60,698 nucleotides of DNA from Anaerolineae bacterium (GCA_019637635.1 JAHBVI010000029.1:1-60698), one strand, 5' to 3'; positions 47,244 through 56,084 are shown, counted from the first letter of the stretch. The notes: generated by a model from the sequence alone, not told the origin. Made by a program: numbers and translations.

Positions 47244-49939
47244 GCAGATGGGGTAAATTCAAAAATTGGCTGGCGCGGGGGGCGATCAAGGCGTCGGGTA
47301 TCTCGTTCGTACCGCAGTGGGTGCGGCACAGTGTTTTCCTGCCGACGTTCTGGGCGCTGGTACGTGAGGGGTTGAAGGCCAACGCCACGGTGCAGGCGTG
47401 TGTCTTCCTGCTGGCGCGGACATTCCCAGAGCCGGAACTATGGCCCTGGGCGCATGATGGCACGGAGTATAAGCCACTGCCCAACCACCCGCTGCGCCAA
47501 TTGATGCGCCGGCCGAATCCCGATATGGGCGAGGCGGAGCTACTGGCCTACGCCATTACCTACTGCTCCCTGGGCGGCAATATCTATTTGTGGAAACAAC
47601 GCAGCGCGGCCGGGAAGGTGGTGGCGCTGTGGCCGCTGCATGATGGTCAGATGGAACCGATTGCCGGGCAGAACACGGCCGAGGGGTTGGTGGCTTATTA
47701 TGAATTAGACGCCGGCGACGGCCGTAAAGTCCCGATTGACAAAAATGACATAATCCACTGGAAATGGATGATTGATCCGGAATACCCCTGGCGGGGTATG
47801 GGGGCGCTGGTGGCGGCGGCCGCTGACGTGGACACGGCCAACGAACTGCGTTCTTTCGTTTTCTCGCTGCTCAAAAACGACGCCACGCCGCCGGTGGTGG
47901 TCACGCTGATGGAAGGCGAGGAAGTGACCCCGGCCACTACGCGGCGATTGCGAGCGGAGTGGAAACAAACGCTTAGCGGGGAGAATCGGGGGACGCCGGC
48001 ATTTTTAGAAGCGGGCATGACGGTGCAGCGGCTGGCATTGACGCTGAACGAGATGAAATTTGACAATCTGGGTGAGGGGCCAGAGATTGCCATTTGCCAG
48101 GGATTTGGTATTCAGCCGGTCATGGCCGGTACGCTGGTTGGGCTGAAAACGAGCGGGGTGCAGGCGAATTTTGAGCAAGCACGCAAAATGTTGGCGGAAC
48201 TGACCCTCATCCCTCTCTGGCGCTCATTTGCCAGCGAGGTGCAGCAGGGCATGGCCGACGAGATGGGGTATAAGGACACGGCCGTGCGCTTTGACCTGTC
48301 GCAGGTACGGGCGCTGCAAGAAAATGAGGATGAATTATGGCAGCGGGCGCAGCGGGCGTATGACGGCAACCTGATCACCCGCGCCGAGGGGCGGTTGATG
48401 GTTGGGCTGGCGTCAACGCCGGCCGATGAGGTGTACAAGGAGGGGTTGGCGATGGTGTTGACGCCGGCGGGCCAGGCGCCGGCCGGAAAAAGCGACCTCA
48501 AATACCTGACGAAGCAGGCGCGGGGGCAGTCCGGGGTGATGGTTGCCCTGATGTTGCCCAGGGAGGCGGCTGAGGCGCTGCAACTGGCCGCCCGGCAGGC
48601 ATTGCCTGGTGTGGAGGTAACGGCCGTTAACGAAATGCACCTGACCCTGGCTTATCTCGGCGACGTTACCGACCTGACCATTAGCCCACAATCAATCTGG
48701 CCGGTTCTATCGAGGTTTGTGTCAGAGTGGGGGCCAATGACAGGGGTAATCAATGGCGTCGGATTTTTCAACAAGGTGCAGGATGACGGGACTGTGCCGT
48801 TTTACGCTTCGTTTGATTCGCCGCGCCTGCCAGAGTTTCGTCAGGCATTGATAAACGCCCTGGTCGGGGCAGGGATCGCCGTCGCGGGAGATCACGGATT
48901 TGTACCTCACATCACGCTGGCATACGTGCCGGCCAGTGTAGACCTGGCCGATTTGGAGATTCCGCGCGAGCCGATTGTTTTTTCGGCTGTGACGCTGGCC
49001 TGGGCCGGCAACCGGGTAGATTTTCCGTTGCGTGGGGCAAAGGCGGGGCATAATGGCCACCACAACGGGCACGGCCCGGTCTACCACGTCAACGGCCGTA
49101 ATGTGGTCGCTCCCCTGCCCACATTGCCGCATCTGGGCATAACTGCCAAAACTGTCCGCGACCGCCGCCGGGAAATTGTGGAGGCGCGGGGGCGGGTGCG
49201 CGAGTGGGTGATTGGCCGGGCGGAAACGGCCGTTGGCCGCTGGTTTGATGACCTGGCCGGGGCGGTAGTGGAGCGTGTGCTATCCATGCAGCCCGCCGCC
49301 GCTGGCAAGTCGGCCAATGGCGCGCATCAGGTTAAGGAACTGGTGGCGGAGGATTGGGACGCGATCCTCTCGCTGCTCTTCGGCCAGGCGTCGGGTGAAC
49401 TGGAGACGGTGTTGCAGCGGCATGTTTTGGAGGTGGTAGAGCTATCCTGGTCGCTGTGGAATCTGGAATTGGAGAGCACGGCCGTGTTTGACATTAATGA
49501 CCCGGCTGTGACCAACACGCTGCTACAAGCGGGGGTCTTCATCCGCGACATGGGCGAAACGACGCGGAATGAGTTGGCGGCGTATTTGCAGGAGGCGTAC
49601 CGGGACGGCCGTCCGATTGAGGAAATGGCACGGCGAGTGCGCGAGCTCATCACCGAGACGTACAAAAACCGGGCGCGGGCCATTGCCCGGACGGAAATCG
49701 GCCGGGCGCAGAACCAGGCCGGGCACGAGCGGTACCGGTCGGCCGGGGTGCAGCATGTGGAAGTGTTTGATAACGGATTCGACAATAGCCATGAGTTTTG
49801 CCGCCGGGTGGCGGGCAAAACCGTAACGCTGGAATGGTCACAGCGCAACCCATTGCAGCACCCGAATTGTGTACGGGCGTTTGGGGCGGTTTTTGATTAC
49901 ACCGGGCAGGTTTTTACCGAAGAAATGCCCTGGGGCTGA
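47240..49939 (+). CDS. Portal fused to 2H phosphoesterase-like and MuF-like domains
   Basis: 899 residues. Residues 1-420 form an HK97-type portal (PLPNHPLRQLMRRPNPDMG, GNIYLWKQ, NDIIHWKWM, FLEAGMTVQRL, ICQGFGIQPVM). Residues about 440-600 contain two HxT motifs 90 residues apart, His467-Leu-Thr469 (MHLTLAYLGDV) and His557-Ile-Thr559 (FVPHITLAYVP), the pattern of LigT/2H phosphoesterases. Residues about 640-899 resemble a MuF-type minor head protein, ending in RAIARTEIGRAQNQAGHERY and LQHPNCVRAF. The fusion order is unusual. The 2H part may cleave cyclic nucleotides or 2',5'-bonds, or be structural; this is inference. Start at 47240 overlaps the terminase stop. Confidence 0.88.
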   Translation: MSRWGKFKNWLARGAIKASGISFVPQWVRHSVFLPTFWALVREGLKANATVQACVFLLARTFPEPELWPWAHDGTEYKPLPNHPLRQLMRRPNPDMGEAELLAYAITYCSLGGNIYLWKQRSAAGKVVALWPLHDGQMEPIAGQNTAEGLVAYYELDAGDGRKVPIDKNDIIHWKWMIDPEYPWRGMGALVAAAADVDTANELRSFVFSLLKNDATPPVVVTLMEGEEVTPATTRRLRAEWKQTLSGENRGTPAFLEAGMTVQRLALTLNEMKFDNLGEGPEIAICQGFGIQPVMAGTLVGLKTSGVQANFEQARKMLAELTLIPLWRSFASEVQQGMADEMGYKDTAVRFDLSQVRALQENEDELWQRAQRAYDGNLITRAEGRLMVGLASTPADEVYKEGLAMVLTPAGQAPAGKSDLKYLTKQARGQSGVMVALMLPREAAEALQLAARQALPGVEVTAVNEMHLTLAYLGDVTDLTISPQSIWPVLSRFVSEWGPMTGVINGVGFFNKVQDDGTVPFYASFDSPRLPEFRQALINALVGAGIAVAGDHGFVPHITLAYVPASVDLADLEIPREPIVFSAVTLAWAGNRVDFPLRGAKAGHNGHHNGHGPVYHVNGRNVVAPLPTLPHLGITAKTVRDRRREIVEARGRVREWVIGRAETAVGRWFDDLAGAVVERVLSMQPAAAGKSANGAHQVKELVAEDWDAILSLLFGQASGELETVLQRHVLEVVELSWSLWNLELESTAVFDINDPAVTNTLLQAGVFIRDMGETTRNELAAYLQEAYRDGRPIEEMARRVRELITETYKNRARAIARTEIGRAQNQAGHERYRSAGVQHVEVFDNGFDNSHEFCRRVAGKTVTLEWSQRNPLQHPNCVRAFGAVFDYTGQVFTEEMPWG

Positions 49940-49982
49940 CCCCGGGGTGTGTTATTGATTAGCACAATTGTTTTGTGTTAAA

Positions 49983-50111
49983 ATGGCAACAATGAAAACA
50001 GCACAACAAGCGGACGATATGCGCGATTTTTTCCTGGTAGTCAGGCGGGCACTGCTCATGATCGTGCGCTGGATCGAGAAGCAGTATAACATAGAGCCGG
50101 CAGCGGGATAA
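49983..50111 (+). CDS. Small prophage protein with helical core
   Basis: 42 residues (TAQQADDMRDFFLVVRRALLMIVRWIEKQYNIEP). One amphipathic or membrane-associated helix. It sits between the portal fusion and protease genes; no family is recognised. There is no clear Shine-Dalgarno. Confidence 0.5.
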   Translation: MATMKTAQQADDMRDFFLVVRRALLMIVRWIEKQYNIEPAAG

Positions 50112-50146
50112 ATTACCCACCCTCCCGGCCCCCACCCTAAAAGTCG

Positions 50147-50184
50147 CGGCCTCAAACCGTTTGGTTTGAGGCCGTTTTTTGTTT
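50147..50184 (+). terminator. Terminator-type hairpin abutting protease start
   Basis: CGGCCTCAAACC and exact complement with loop GTTT, then TTTTTTGTTT, directly followed by the ATG of the protease gene. The same layout occurs at 56935 before the tape measure gene. Confidence 0.8.
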
Positions 50185-50898
50185 ATGGAACACAAAACAA
50201 CCCCCGTTGAATTCAAGGCCAGTAAAGAGCCTGGCCGGTATGCCGGCTACTTCTCCGTCTTCGGCAACATTGATGACGGCGGCGACATCATCCACCAGGG
50301 CGCCTTCTCCAAAACCATCGCCGAGCGGCGCAACAGAATCAAGCTGTTTTATGCCCACGATTGGGAGAAGCTGATCGGCCCGCCGCCCGATATGCTGAGC
50401 GAGGATGATCGCGGCCTGTATGCCGAGGGGCGGCTGACCCTGGAATCGTTCTGGGGCAAAGAGGTGTGGGCGCTTATGTCCGACAACGCCCTGAACGAGG
50501 GCAGTATCGGCTACGAAACGGTGGCCGGAAAAACGGACTACACCGACGATGGGGTGCGTAACATCCGCGAAGCCAAGCTGTATGAAATTTCGCCCGTGCC
50601 CCTGGGCATGAATCCGCTAACGGCCGTGAACGCGGTCAAGGCGGGGGCGCTGAAGCCGGATGCGGCATACGCGGCATTTCTGGCGATTATTGACGAAATC
50701 AAAGCCGGCCGGGTGCTGTCATCCGCCAACGCCGACCGGGTAAGAAGCGCACTAACGGCCGTAGAATCATTGGCCGAAGTGCTAAATGAATTATTGGCAG
50801 CCGCCGAGCCGGAGCCGGGTAAAGCCGCGCCCCACTCCGCACTGCTGGAACGACGGTTGAGAGCCGCAAAACTGGCGCTCTCGTTTATGCAAAATTAG
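50185..50898 (+). CDS. HK97-family prohead protease
   Basis: 237 residues. The fold is indicated by FKASKEPGRYAGYFSVFGNIDDGGDIIHQGAFSKTI, the catalytic His in KLFYAHDW, and SIGYETV with LYEISPVPLGMNPLTAV near the active-site Ser. The C-terminal region (from about residue 165) is helical and may act in scaffolding. It cleaves scaffold from capsid during maturation. No Shine-Dalgarno is present; the ATG follows a T-tract. Confidence 0.9.
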   Translation: MEHKTTPVEFKASKEPGRYAGYFSVFGNIDDGGDIIHQGAFSKTIAERRNRIKLFYAHDWEKLIGPPPDMLSEDDRGLYAEGRLTLESFWGKEVWALMSDNALNEGSIGYETVAGKTDYTDDGVRNIREAKLYEISPVPLGMNPLTAVNAVKAGALKPDAAYAAFLAIIDEIKAGRVLSSANADRVRSALTAVESLAEVLNELLAAAEPEPGKAAPHSALLERRLRAAKLALSFMQN

Positions 50899-50908
50899 AG
50901 AGGTGATC

Positions 50909-52312
50909 ATGCAACAGCAAATCAAACAGCTATATGCCGACGCAAACAACCTGTACCAGCAGGCGATGGGCATCATGAATGAGACGGCGGGCAAGGAATT
51001 GCCGGCCGAAAAACAGCAGCAAGTGGATACGCTGCTGGACCAGGTGGAAGCCAAAACACAACAGGCCAAGCGGTATGAGCGCATGGCGGCGGCGCAGTCG
51101 CAATTTGACGAACCGGCTACCAACATCCCCTTTGCCCAGGGCAATGGTGATAATGGTGGCGCAGCGGGAAAAATGTTCAGCCTGGCCGTTTCACCGGAGG
51201 TCAAGGCGCTGGCGCAGGTGGCCGGCTTTGACGACGGCCGTATCAAGGCTACCATGCTGACCCTGGAGCAGGGCGACAGTTACGACGCAGACCGGGCCGT
51301 CAAGCATTCCGTGGCCACGGCGCTGTATTGGCGGCACGGCAAAGACGGCCTGGACGCGGCGCTGGCGAAACTGCCGTCTGCGCTGCGCAAAATGGCGCCG
51401 GAGTTGAAGGCGCTGGCTACCAGCCCTGGCGCGGCCGGGGGCTACCTGGTGAGCGAGCACCAGCGCGGGGTGTTCATCGAGGAGCTGGAAGACCTGGTGG
51501 CCATGCGCCGCATCGCCAACGTGCTGCCACCCATCCCCGGCGGCTCTACCGTGACCCCGGCCGAGGATAGCAGCCTGACCGACGCCACCTGGACGAGCGA
51601 GATCGGCACGGGCAACGAGGATACGGTGCAGCCATTCGGCCAGCGCAGCCTCACCCCACACCCGCTGGCGAAGCGGATTAAGGTGTCACGTACCCTGCTC
51701 CGCGCCGGTACGCTGCTGAATGTAGAAAATTACATTTTGCAGCGCATGGCCCGCAAGCACATGGAGCCGGAAGAGTATGCTTTTATCAACGGCAACGGGG
51801 CACAGCAACCCCTCGGCCTGCTGGCTGCCCCAGGCATCGCCAGCACGGAAACGGCCGCCAGCAACGTGCTGGCGGCTAATGACATCGTGAATTGGGCGTA
51901 CAGCCTGGACGCCCGCTACGCCCGCAACGCCACCATCCTCTGTAACCAGGCGTTTTTGCGGAAAGTGCGCCTGCTACGTTCCGATAGCGGCGCGGGGGCG
52001 GGCACAGGTGATTTCCTGTGGCAACCTGGTTTGCAGCGCGGGCAGCCTGGCATCATCCTGGATTTCGGCTACGAGCTTTCGACCAGCTACCCCACCGGCC
52101 TGGATAGCAATGATGCCTATGAGGACAATGCGCTGGTGGCAACTATCGGCGATTTCTCCTTCTACTGGATTGCCGATAGCCTGATGCTGGAAATCCAGCG
52201 GCTGGAGGAGTTGTACGCGGAAACCAACCAGGTCGGCTTTATCGGCCGCAAGGAAACAGACGGGATGCCGGTCAAGGCCGACGCTTTCCGCCACCTGAAG
52301 ATTAAGGCGTAA
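50909..52312 (+). CDS. HK97-fold major capsid protein
   Basis: 467 residues. A coiled-coil scaffold-like N-terminus (QQIKQLYADANNLYQQAMG to about residue 75) leads to the HK97 capsid fold: GGYLVSEHQRGVFIEELEDLVAMRRIANVLP, ADATWTSEIG-type region (TDATWTSEIGTGN), EEYAFINGNGAQQPLGLL and the C-terminal FGDFSFYWIADSLMLEIQRL-like strand. GAGG 6 nt upstream fixes the start. The last eight codons have a recoded copy directly after the stop (52315-52341). Confidence 0.93.
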   Translation: MQQQIKQLYADANNLYQQAMGIMNETAGKELPAEKQQQVDTLLDQVEAKTQQAKRYERMAAAQSQFDEPATNIPFAQGNGDNGGAAGKMFSLAVSPEVKALAQVAGFDDGRIKATMLTLEQGDSYDADRAVKHSVATALYWRHGKDGLDAALAKLPSALRKMAPELKALATSPGAAGGYLVSEHQRGVFIEELEDLVAMRRIANVLPPIPGGSTVTPAEDSSLTDATWTSEIGTGNEDTVQPFGQRSLTPHPLAKRIKVSRTLLRAGTLLNVENYILQRMARKHMEPEEYAFINGNGAQQPLGLLAAPGIASTETAASNVLAANDIVNWAYSLDARYARNATILCNQAFLRKVRLLRSDSGAGAGTGDFLWQPGLQRGQPGIILDFGYELSTSYPTGLDSNDAYEDNALVATIGDFSFYWIADSLMLEIQRLEELYAETNQVGFIGRKETDGMPVKADAFRHLKIKA

Positions 52313-52341
52313 ACTTCCGCCACTTGAAAATCAAAGCGTAA
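52286..52341 (+). repeat. Tandem, synonymously diverged copy of the capsid gene end
   Basis: Codons for FRHLKIKA plus TAA at 52286-52312 are repeated at 52315-52341 with four changes, all synonymous (CTG/TTG, AAG/AAA, ATT/ATC, AAG/AAA). Confidence 0.85.
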
Positions 52342-52381
52342 ACGTTTGCGCCGCACGGCAGCGGCGTGCGCAAACGTTTAC
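52338..52381 (+). terminator. Long inverted repeat after the capsid gene
   Basis: GTAAACGTTTGCGC (52338-52351) pairs exactly with 52368-52381; inner part CGC/GCG. No T-tract follows, so it may stabilise mRNA rather than terminate. Confidence 0.6.
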
Positions 52382-52398
52382 CAACCGGAGACGTAATC

Positions 52399-52860
52399 AT
52401 GGAAATGTTGAGTGAGCAAATCAAAATGACCCAGGTCATCGATGTGACAACCGGCGCGGCTGGGGCGACGGCTATCAATGGCAACCGCGTGGACATGCAG
52501 GGTTATGAGGGCGTGATGTTCGTCTGTGTCATGGGCGCCATCGTCACCAATGCCGTGACCAGCCTCAAGGCGCAGCAGGGCAACAGCAGCAGCGGCCCAA
52601 CAAACCTGGCTGACGCGGCCGACCTGTTGGGTACGGGCATGACCATCGCCGATGACGATGACGGCCAGGTGTTTGTATTGGACATCTACCGGCCGCTGGA
52701 GCGATATGTGCGGCCGGTGGTCAGCCGGGCCACCCAAAACGCCACCGTGCAAACCTGCCTGGCCATCCAATACGGCGCGCGGTCACGGGCGACGGCGCTG
52801 GCCATCACCGACGCGATCACCGTCGAGAAACATGTCAGCCCGGCTGAAGGGACAGCATAA
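52399..52860 (+). CDS. Phage head-associated protein, hypothetical
   Basis: 153 residues. AAAINGNRVDMQGYEGVMFVCVMGAIVTNAVTSLKAQQGNSS-like beta pattern (INGNRVDMQGYEGVMFV) suggests a small beta barrel. The position next to the capsid gene suits a decoration protein. The family is not recognised. GGAG upstream. Confidence 0.6.
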   Translation: MEMLSEQIKMTQVIDVTTGAAGATAINGNRVDMQGYEGVMFVCVMGAIVTNAVTSLKAQQGNSSSGPTNLADAADLLGTGMTIADDDDGQVFVLDIYRPLERYVRPVVSRATQNATVQTCLAIQYGARSRATALAITDAITVEKHVSPAEGTA

Positions 52861-53153
52861 TGTACCATCTGCACTGCACCACCTGCGGCCTCTTCCTGGA
52901 GGCCACAACGGACAGGGAGCAGGCGCGGGGCGTGTATTATTGCCCGGAACACGCCCCCGCAGCGGTGGGGGCCGTGCCCGATTTTCACCCGCTCCTGCCC
53001 GGTGTGGGTGAGGAGATAGCGGCGGCGCTGGCGGCAGCCGGTTACGGCGACGTCGGCCGCGTGCGTGCGGCCAGCGATAGTGAGCTGCTGGCGATTTCCG
53101 GCATTGGCCCGGCCCGGCTGCGCAAAATTCGTGAGGTGCTGAATGAAATGTGA
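52860..53153 (+). CDS. Zinc-ribbon plus helix-hairpin-helix protein
   Basis: 97 residues. An N-terminal CTTCG...CPEH zinc-ribbon-like part is followed by a helix-hairpin-helix unit (VGRVRAASDSELLAISGIGPARLRKIREVL) typical of DNA-binding or scaffold proteins. It begins at TAATG of the previous stop. The head-assembly role is inferred from place only. Confidence 0.65.
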   Translation: MYHLHCTTCGLFLEATTDREQARGVYYCPEHAPAAVGAVPDFHPLLPGVGEEIAAALAAAGYGDVGRVRAASDSELLAISGIGPARLRKIREVLNEM

Positions 53154-53367
53154 GATTTGCGGCGAAGCCGTGACCGAACTCTCTTCCACCGGACGGCCGT
53201 TGTGCCAGGCGCACAAATACGGCATGGCTGAGCCACGGCCGGCGGTAGTAGCAGATGAGCCGGTGGCCCCTGGCGCGCTGCCCGAACCCGCGCAGGCGGG
53301 GACGGACGAGGCGAAGGCGGTGCGGCCGAAGGCTAACAAGGCCGTCAAGCCGGCTGAGGACAAATGA
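53143..53367 (+). CDS. Small zinc-ribbon protein
   Basis: 74 residues. CEICGEAVTEL...CQAH suggests a zinc ribbon; the rest is Ala/Pro/Lys-rich and probably unstructured. It overlaps both neighbours by a few nucleotides. Confidence 0.6.
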   Translation: MKCEICGEAVTELSSTGRPLCQAHKYGMAEPRPAVVADEPVAPGALPEPAQAGTDEAKAVRPKANKAVKPAEDK

Positions 53368-53882
53368 GCCTGCTCACCGTTGCCGAGTTGCAGCAGTTCG
53401 TGGAGACCCATCTATCGCCCGCTGCGTTGCAGGAGGCGATAGATTGGGTGGAGGCGCAGTTGGCCGAGGAGGTCGGCGCACCCTACACCGGCGCGGCCAT
53501 CAGCGAAACCCATGCGGGCTACGGCCGTCACCTGTTTTTGAATCGGCCCATCGGCAGCGTAACCGAGATTACGGAATATGGCAGCCTGGTGGATAACACA
53601 GGCGCGGTATTGGCGGCCACGGATTACACATTGTGGGCGGATGAGGGCATTATCGAGCGGGCAGGCGCGGCCAAATGGGGGGCGCGGGTTGCGGTAGCGT
53701 ATGTGCCCCGTGACGACCGCGACCGCTGGCGACAGGCGATTATTGACCTGGCGCGGCTGCTGATTGACCGGACGGCGCTGCAAAGCGAGAGCGTGGCCGG
53801 GGAGATGAGCTACACCGCCCCGGCCAATTGGGAGGCAGAACGGCGCAGGGTGGCACGCCGCCTCAGTTTCAGGAGCATGTAA
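53364..53882 (+). CDS. Head-tail connector protein
   Basis: 172 residues. LTVAELQQFVETHLSPAALQEAIDWVEAQLAEEVG matches the N-terminal helices of gp6-type connectors, followed by a beta region (RPIGSVTEITEYG) and QAIIDLARLLIDRTAL. It joins portal to tail. The ATGA start overlaps the previous stop. Confidence 0.8.
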   Translation: MSLLTVAELQQFVETHLSPAALQEAIDWVEAQLAEEVGAPYTGAAISETHAGYGRHLFLNRPIGSVTEITEYGSLVDNTGAVLAATDYTLWADEGIIERAGAAKWGARVAVAYVPRDDRDRWRQAIIDLARLLIDRTALQSESVAGEMSYTAPANWEAERRRVARRLSFRSM

Positions 53883-54224
53883 ATGGCAACATTGACGATA
53901 CAACAAATCGGGCGCGCCGGGGTGGTGCCCGCGCCGGTGGCGGTGGCTGCCGGCGGGGATGTTTTCCCGAACGACGGCCGTACTCTGATCGAGGTCCACA
54001 ACGACCACGCCGCCGACCCGCGCACCGTGACCATCGTCACGCAGGTGACAGTAGATGGCAAGGCTGTGGCTGATGATGCGGTGACGGTGACGGCGGCCCA
54101 GGATCGGAAGTTGATCGGCCCATTTCCCCCGGAAATTTACAATGACGCCAACGGTCGTGTCAGCCTCACCTATTCGGATTCCGGCGCAGACATGCGCGTG
54201 GGTGTCTACCGGTTGGGAGGCTGA
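53883..54224 (+). CDS. Hypothetical virion protein, Ig-like
   Basis: 113 residues. TLIEVHNDHAADPRTVTIVTQVTVDGKAVADDAVTVTAAQDR alternates strands as in an Ig-like or decoration domain. Starts next to the connector stop. The role is unknown. Confidence 0.65.
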   Translation: MATLTIQQIGRAGVVPAPVAVAAGGDVFPNDGRTLIEVHNDHAADPRTVTIVTQVTVDGKAVADDAVTVTAAQDRKLIGPFPPEIYNDANGRVSLTYSDSGADMRVGVYRLGG

Positions 54225-54226
54225 TT

Positions 54227-54580
54227 GTGGCGCATATCGGCCGGTATCTCATCCACCGCTGCAACACGCAACGCTACACGGCCGTGGCTCAAGGCTACGG
54301 CCGTCAGCGCACACCGGCCGCGCACCTGGTGGCCGTCCATTGCCGTTTCAAAGAGGAAGTGCGGCACGCCTTTAACAGCGTGACCGGCGAGTGGGTGGTG
54401 AATACCCGCTATAAATTGCAGGTGCAGCGGGATGAGGACATCGTTGCCGGCGACCGGGTGACGGGATTGATTGATGAGTATGGCACGGCCGTGCCGGGCG
54501 ATTTTGAGGTAGCCGGCGGGATGACGCGGCGAGGGGCAAGCGTGCGCCTGCGCACGCTGGAATTGAACAAGGTGGCGTGA
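54227..54580 (+). CDS. Head-closure-like protein
   Basis: 117 residues from GTG. IGRYLIHRCNTQRYTAV and YKLQVQRDEDIVAGDRVTG, with VPGDFEVAGGMTRRGASVRLRTLELNKV, resemble SPP1 gp16-type stoppers. Order in the operon agrees with that. Confidence 0.6.
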   Translation: MAHIGRYLIHRCNTQRYTAVAQGYGRQRTPAAHLVAVHCRFKEEVRHAFNSVTGEWVVNTRYKLQVQRDEDIVAGDRVTGLIDEYGTAVPGDFEVAGGMTRRGASVRLRTLELNKVA

Positions 54581-54581
54581 G

Positions 54582-54986
54582 ATGGCACTCAAATGGATGG
54601 GCGAACAGGTGGGGCAGGATTTGATTAACGCCATAGCAGCGGGTGTTGTCGAATTTGGCCTCACGCACGAAACCGAGGCCAAGCGCGAATTGACGCCCGG
54701 CCGGGGCGTCCTGACAGGCACCCTGCGCCGATCCATTCACGCGGCCAATCCCTCCTATAATTTTGCCAGCGACGATGTTCCCCCGTCGCCAGGAAGCCCG
54801 GAGCGCGGTGGGCGGGCGCCGGATATAAGCAAAAGAACGGTGCATATCCATATCGCCGTTGGCAGCGGAATGCGCTACGCCATGGCCATCGAGCGGCTCT
54901 ACGGCTACATCACCAACAGCCACAGCCGGGTGATCGGCCGGCTGCCGGACATTATTCGCAAGCACACGGCGGCAAGGGGATTTTGA
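54582..54986 (+). CDS. HK97 gp10-like tail-neck protein
   Basis: 134 residues. The opening LKWMGEQVGQDLINAIAAGVVEFGLTHETEAKRELTPGRGVLTGTLRRSIHA and the closing YAMAIERLYGYITNSHSRVIGRLPDIIRKH follow the gp10 pattern of a conserved minor tail protein. Its exact role is unknown. Confidence 0.75.
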   Translation: MALKWMGEQVGQDLINAIAAGVVEFGLTHETEAKRELTPGRGVLTGTLRRSIHAANPSYNFASDDVPPSPGSPERGGRAPDISKRTVHIHIAVGSGMRYAMAIERLYGYITNSHSRVIGRLPDIIRKHTAARGF

Positions 54987-55426
54987 TGATTGACGCAGTA
55001 GAAGCGGTGATCAACCTGGCAAAAAACCACAGCGGGTTAACGGCCGTAACCGGCGGGCGAATTGACATCCGCCACCGGTACGGGCAGGACGCGGGCGACT
55101 GGCCGCTCAACAGCCGGGCGCTTATCCTCTCCCCGGTGGGCGGGCTGGACGCCGCCGACCCCACTGTGCAGCGGGCGGCGATTGAGGCCCGCTGCTATGG
55201 CGACACCTATTATGATGCCGGGTTGGTGTACCGGGAATTGCGGGCGCTGTGCAAGCAAACGAGACGGGCGGCGCATACCGGCGCTAGCCTGGCGTTGGTT
55301 TATTATTTAGTTATTCGCGGCAATTTGCGGCGCATGATGGACGATGAAATACGGCCCAACGGTGGTATGCCGGCGTTTCAGGTGATACTGGAAACGGCCG
55401 TTGCCGAAGAGCCGGTACTGGCATAA
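54986..55426 (+). CDS. Tail-completion-like protein (DUF3168-type)
   Basis: 146 residues. IDAVEAVINLAKNHSGLTAVTGGRIDIRHRYGQDAGDWPLNSRALIL and RCYGDTYYDAGLVYRELRAL resemble the tail-terminator family. It overlaps the previous stop (TGATG). The preferred ATG is 54986, since a TTG at 54983 lacks support. Confidence 0.7.
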   Translation: MIDAVEAVINLAKNHSGLTAVTGGRIDIRHRYGQDAGDWPLNSRALILSPVGGLDAADPTVQRAAIEARCYGDTYYDAGLVYRELRALCKQTRRAAHTGASLALVYYLVIRGNLRRMMDDEIRPNGGMPAFQVILETAVAEEPVLA

Positions 55427-55436
55427 GGAGATTACG

Positions 55437-56033
55437 ATGGCATCACAAACACCATACGCCCGATTGGTGGGCACGTGGCAATTCTGGCTGGCCCCGGTGG
55501 GCGAGGCCAAACCCAGCCTGGACGCAGCCCCGGCCGGGAACTGGGTAGCATTGGGTCATACCGAGGGGGAGCAGATGTACCGCATCACCGGCCGTTTGAC
55601 GGCGCTGCGCGACAACCATTCCACCGGGCCGCGGAAGCATATCCGGCCGGAGGAGGGCTGCAACGTGCAGGCGCGGCTGGTACATTTGACGCTGGAGGAT
55701 CGGGCGAAGGTACGCTCGATGGCCACCAGCGATGTGTCCACAACCACCAGCGGCGCCCTGAACGTCAAGCGGCTGCCCAACAAACGCGGCTACATCCCCA
55801 CCCGCTACGCGCTGCTGGCGCGGGGTGGGGCGCTGGAACCGAGCAACAGCATGTCGCCCTACGGCGCCTGGCCGGCGCAACTGTGGATACCGCAGGGCGT
55901 CTTTGACGGCGAGCCAGAAGAGGCGTACGCGGCCGATGGCAGCCCGGCGATTCAATTCCAGTTTGTGGCCGAGGTGGATAGTACGCAGTCGGCCGGGAAC
56001 GAGTTTGGCTATTTAGAGGTGCAATCGTCATAA
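55437..56033 (+). CDS. Major tail protein
   Basis: 198 residues. It lies directly before the tail chaperones and has the beta-sandwich layout of siphovirus tube proteins (FWLAPVGEAKPSLDAAPAGNWVALGHT; EDRAKVRSMATSDVSTTTSG; AIQFQFVAEVDSTQSAGNEFGYLEV). AAGGAG 7 nt upstream. Assignment relies mainly on position and length. Confidence 0.75.
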   Translation: MASQTPYARLVGTWQFWLAPVGEAKPSLDAAPAGNWVALGHTEGEQMYRITGRLTALRDNHSTGPRKHIRPEEGCNVQARLVHLTLEDRAKVRSMATSDVSTTTSGALNVKRLPNKRGYIPTRYALLARGGALEPSNSMSPYGAWPAQLWIPQGVFDGEPEEAYAADGSPAIQFQFVAEVDSTQSAGNEFGYLEVQSS

Positions 56034-56045
56034 TCGTAGTGATGA

Positions 56046-56061
56046 TGTTTGCGCGCAAACA
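56046..56061. repeat. 16-bp palindrome TGTTTGCGCGCAAACA
   Basis: Identical to 42009-42024 and to the core of 43840-43871; here in the gap between major tail and chaperone genes. Confidence 0.7.
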
Positions 56062-56084
56062 GTTGTCTATGGAGATGCAAAATT

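Noticed and set aside
52338..52381. The inverted repeat after the capsid gene as an attachment core or recombination site
   Set aside because: It sits mid-operon and has no partner copy in the window.
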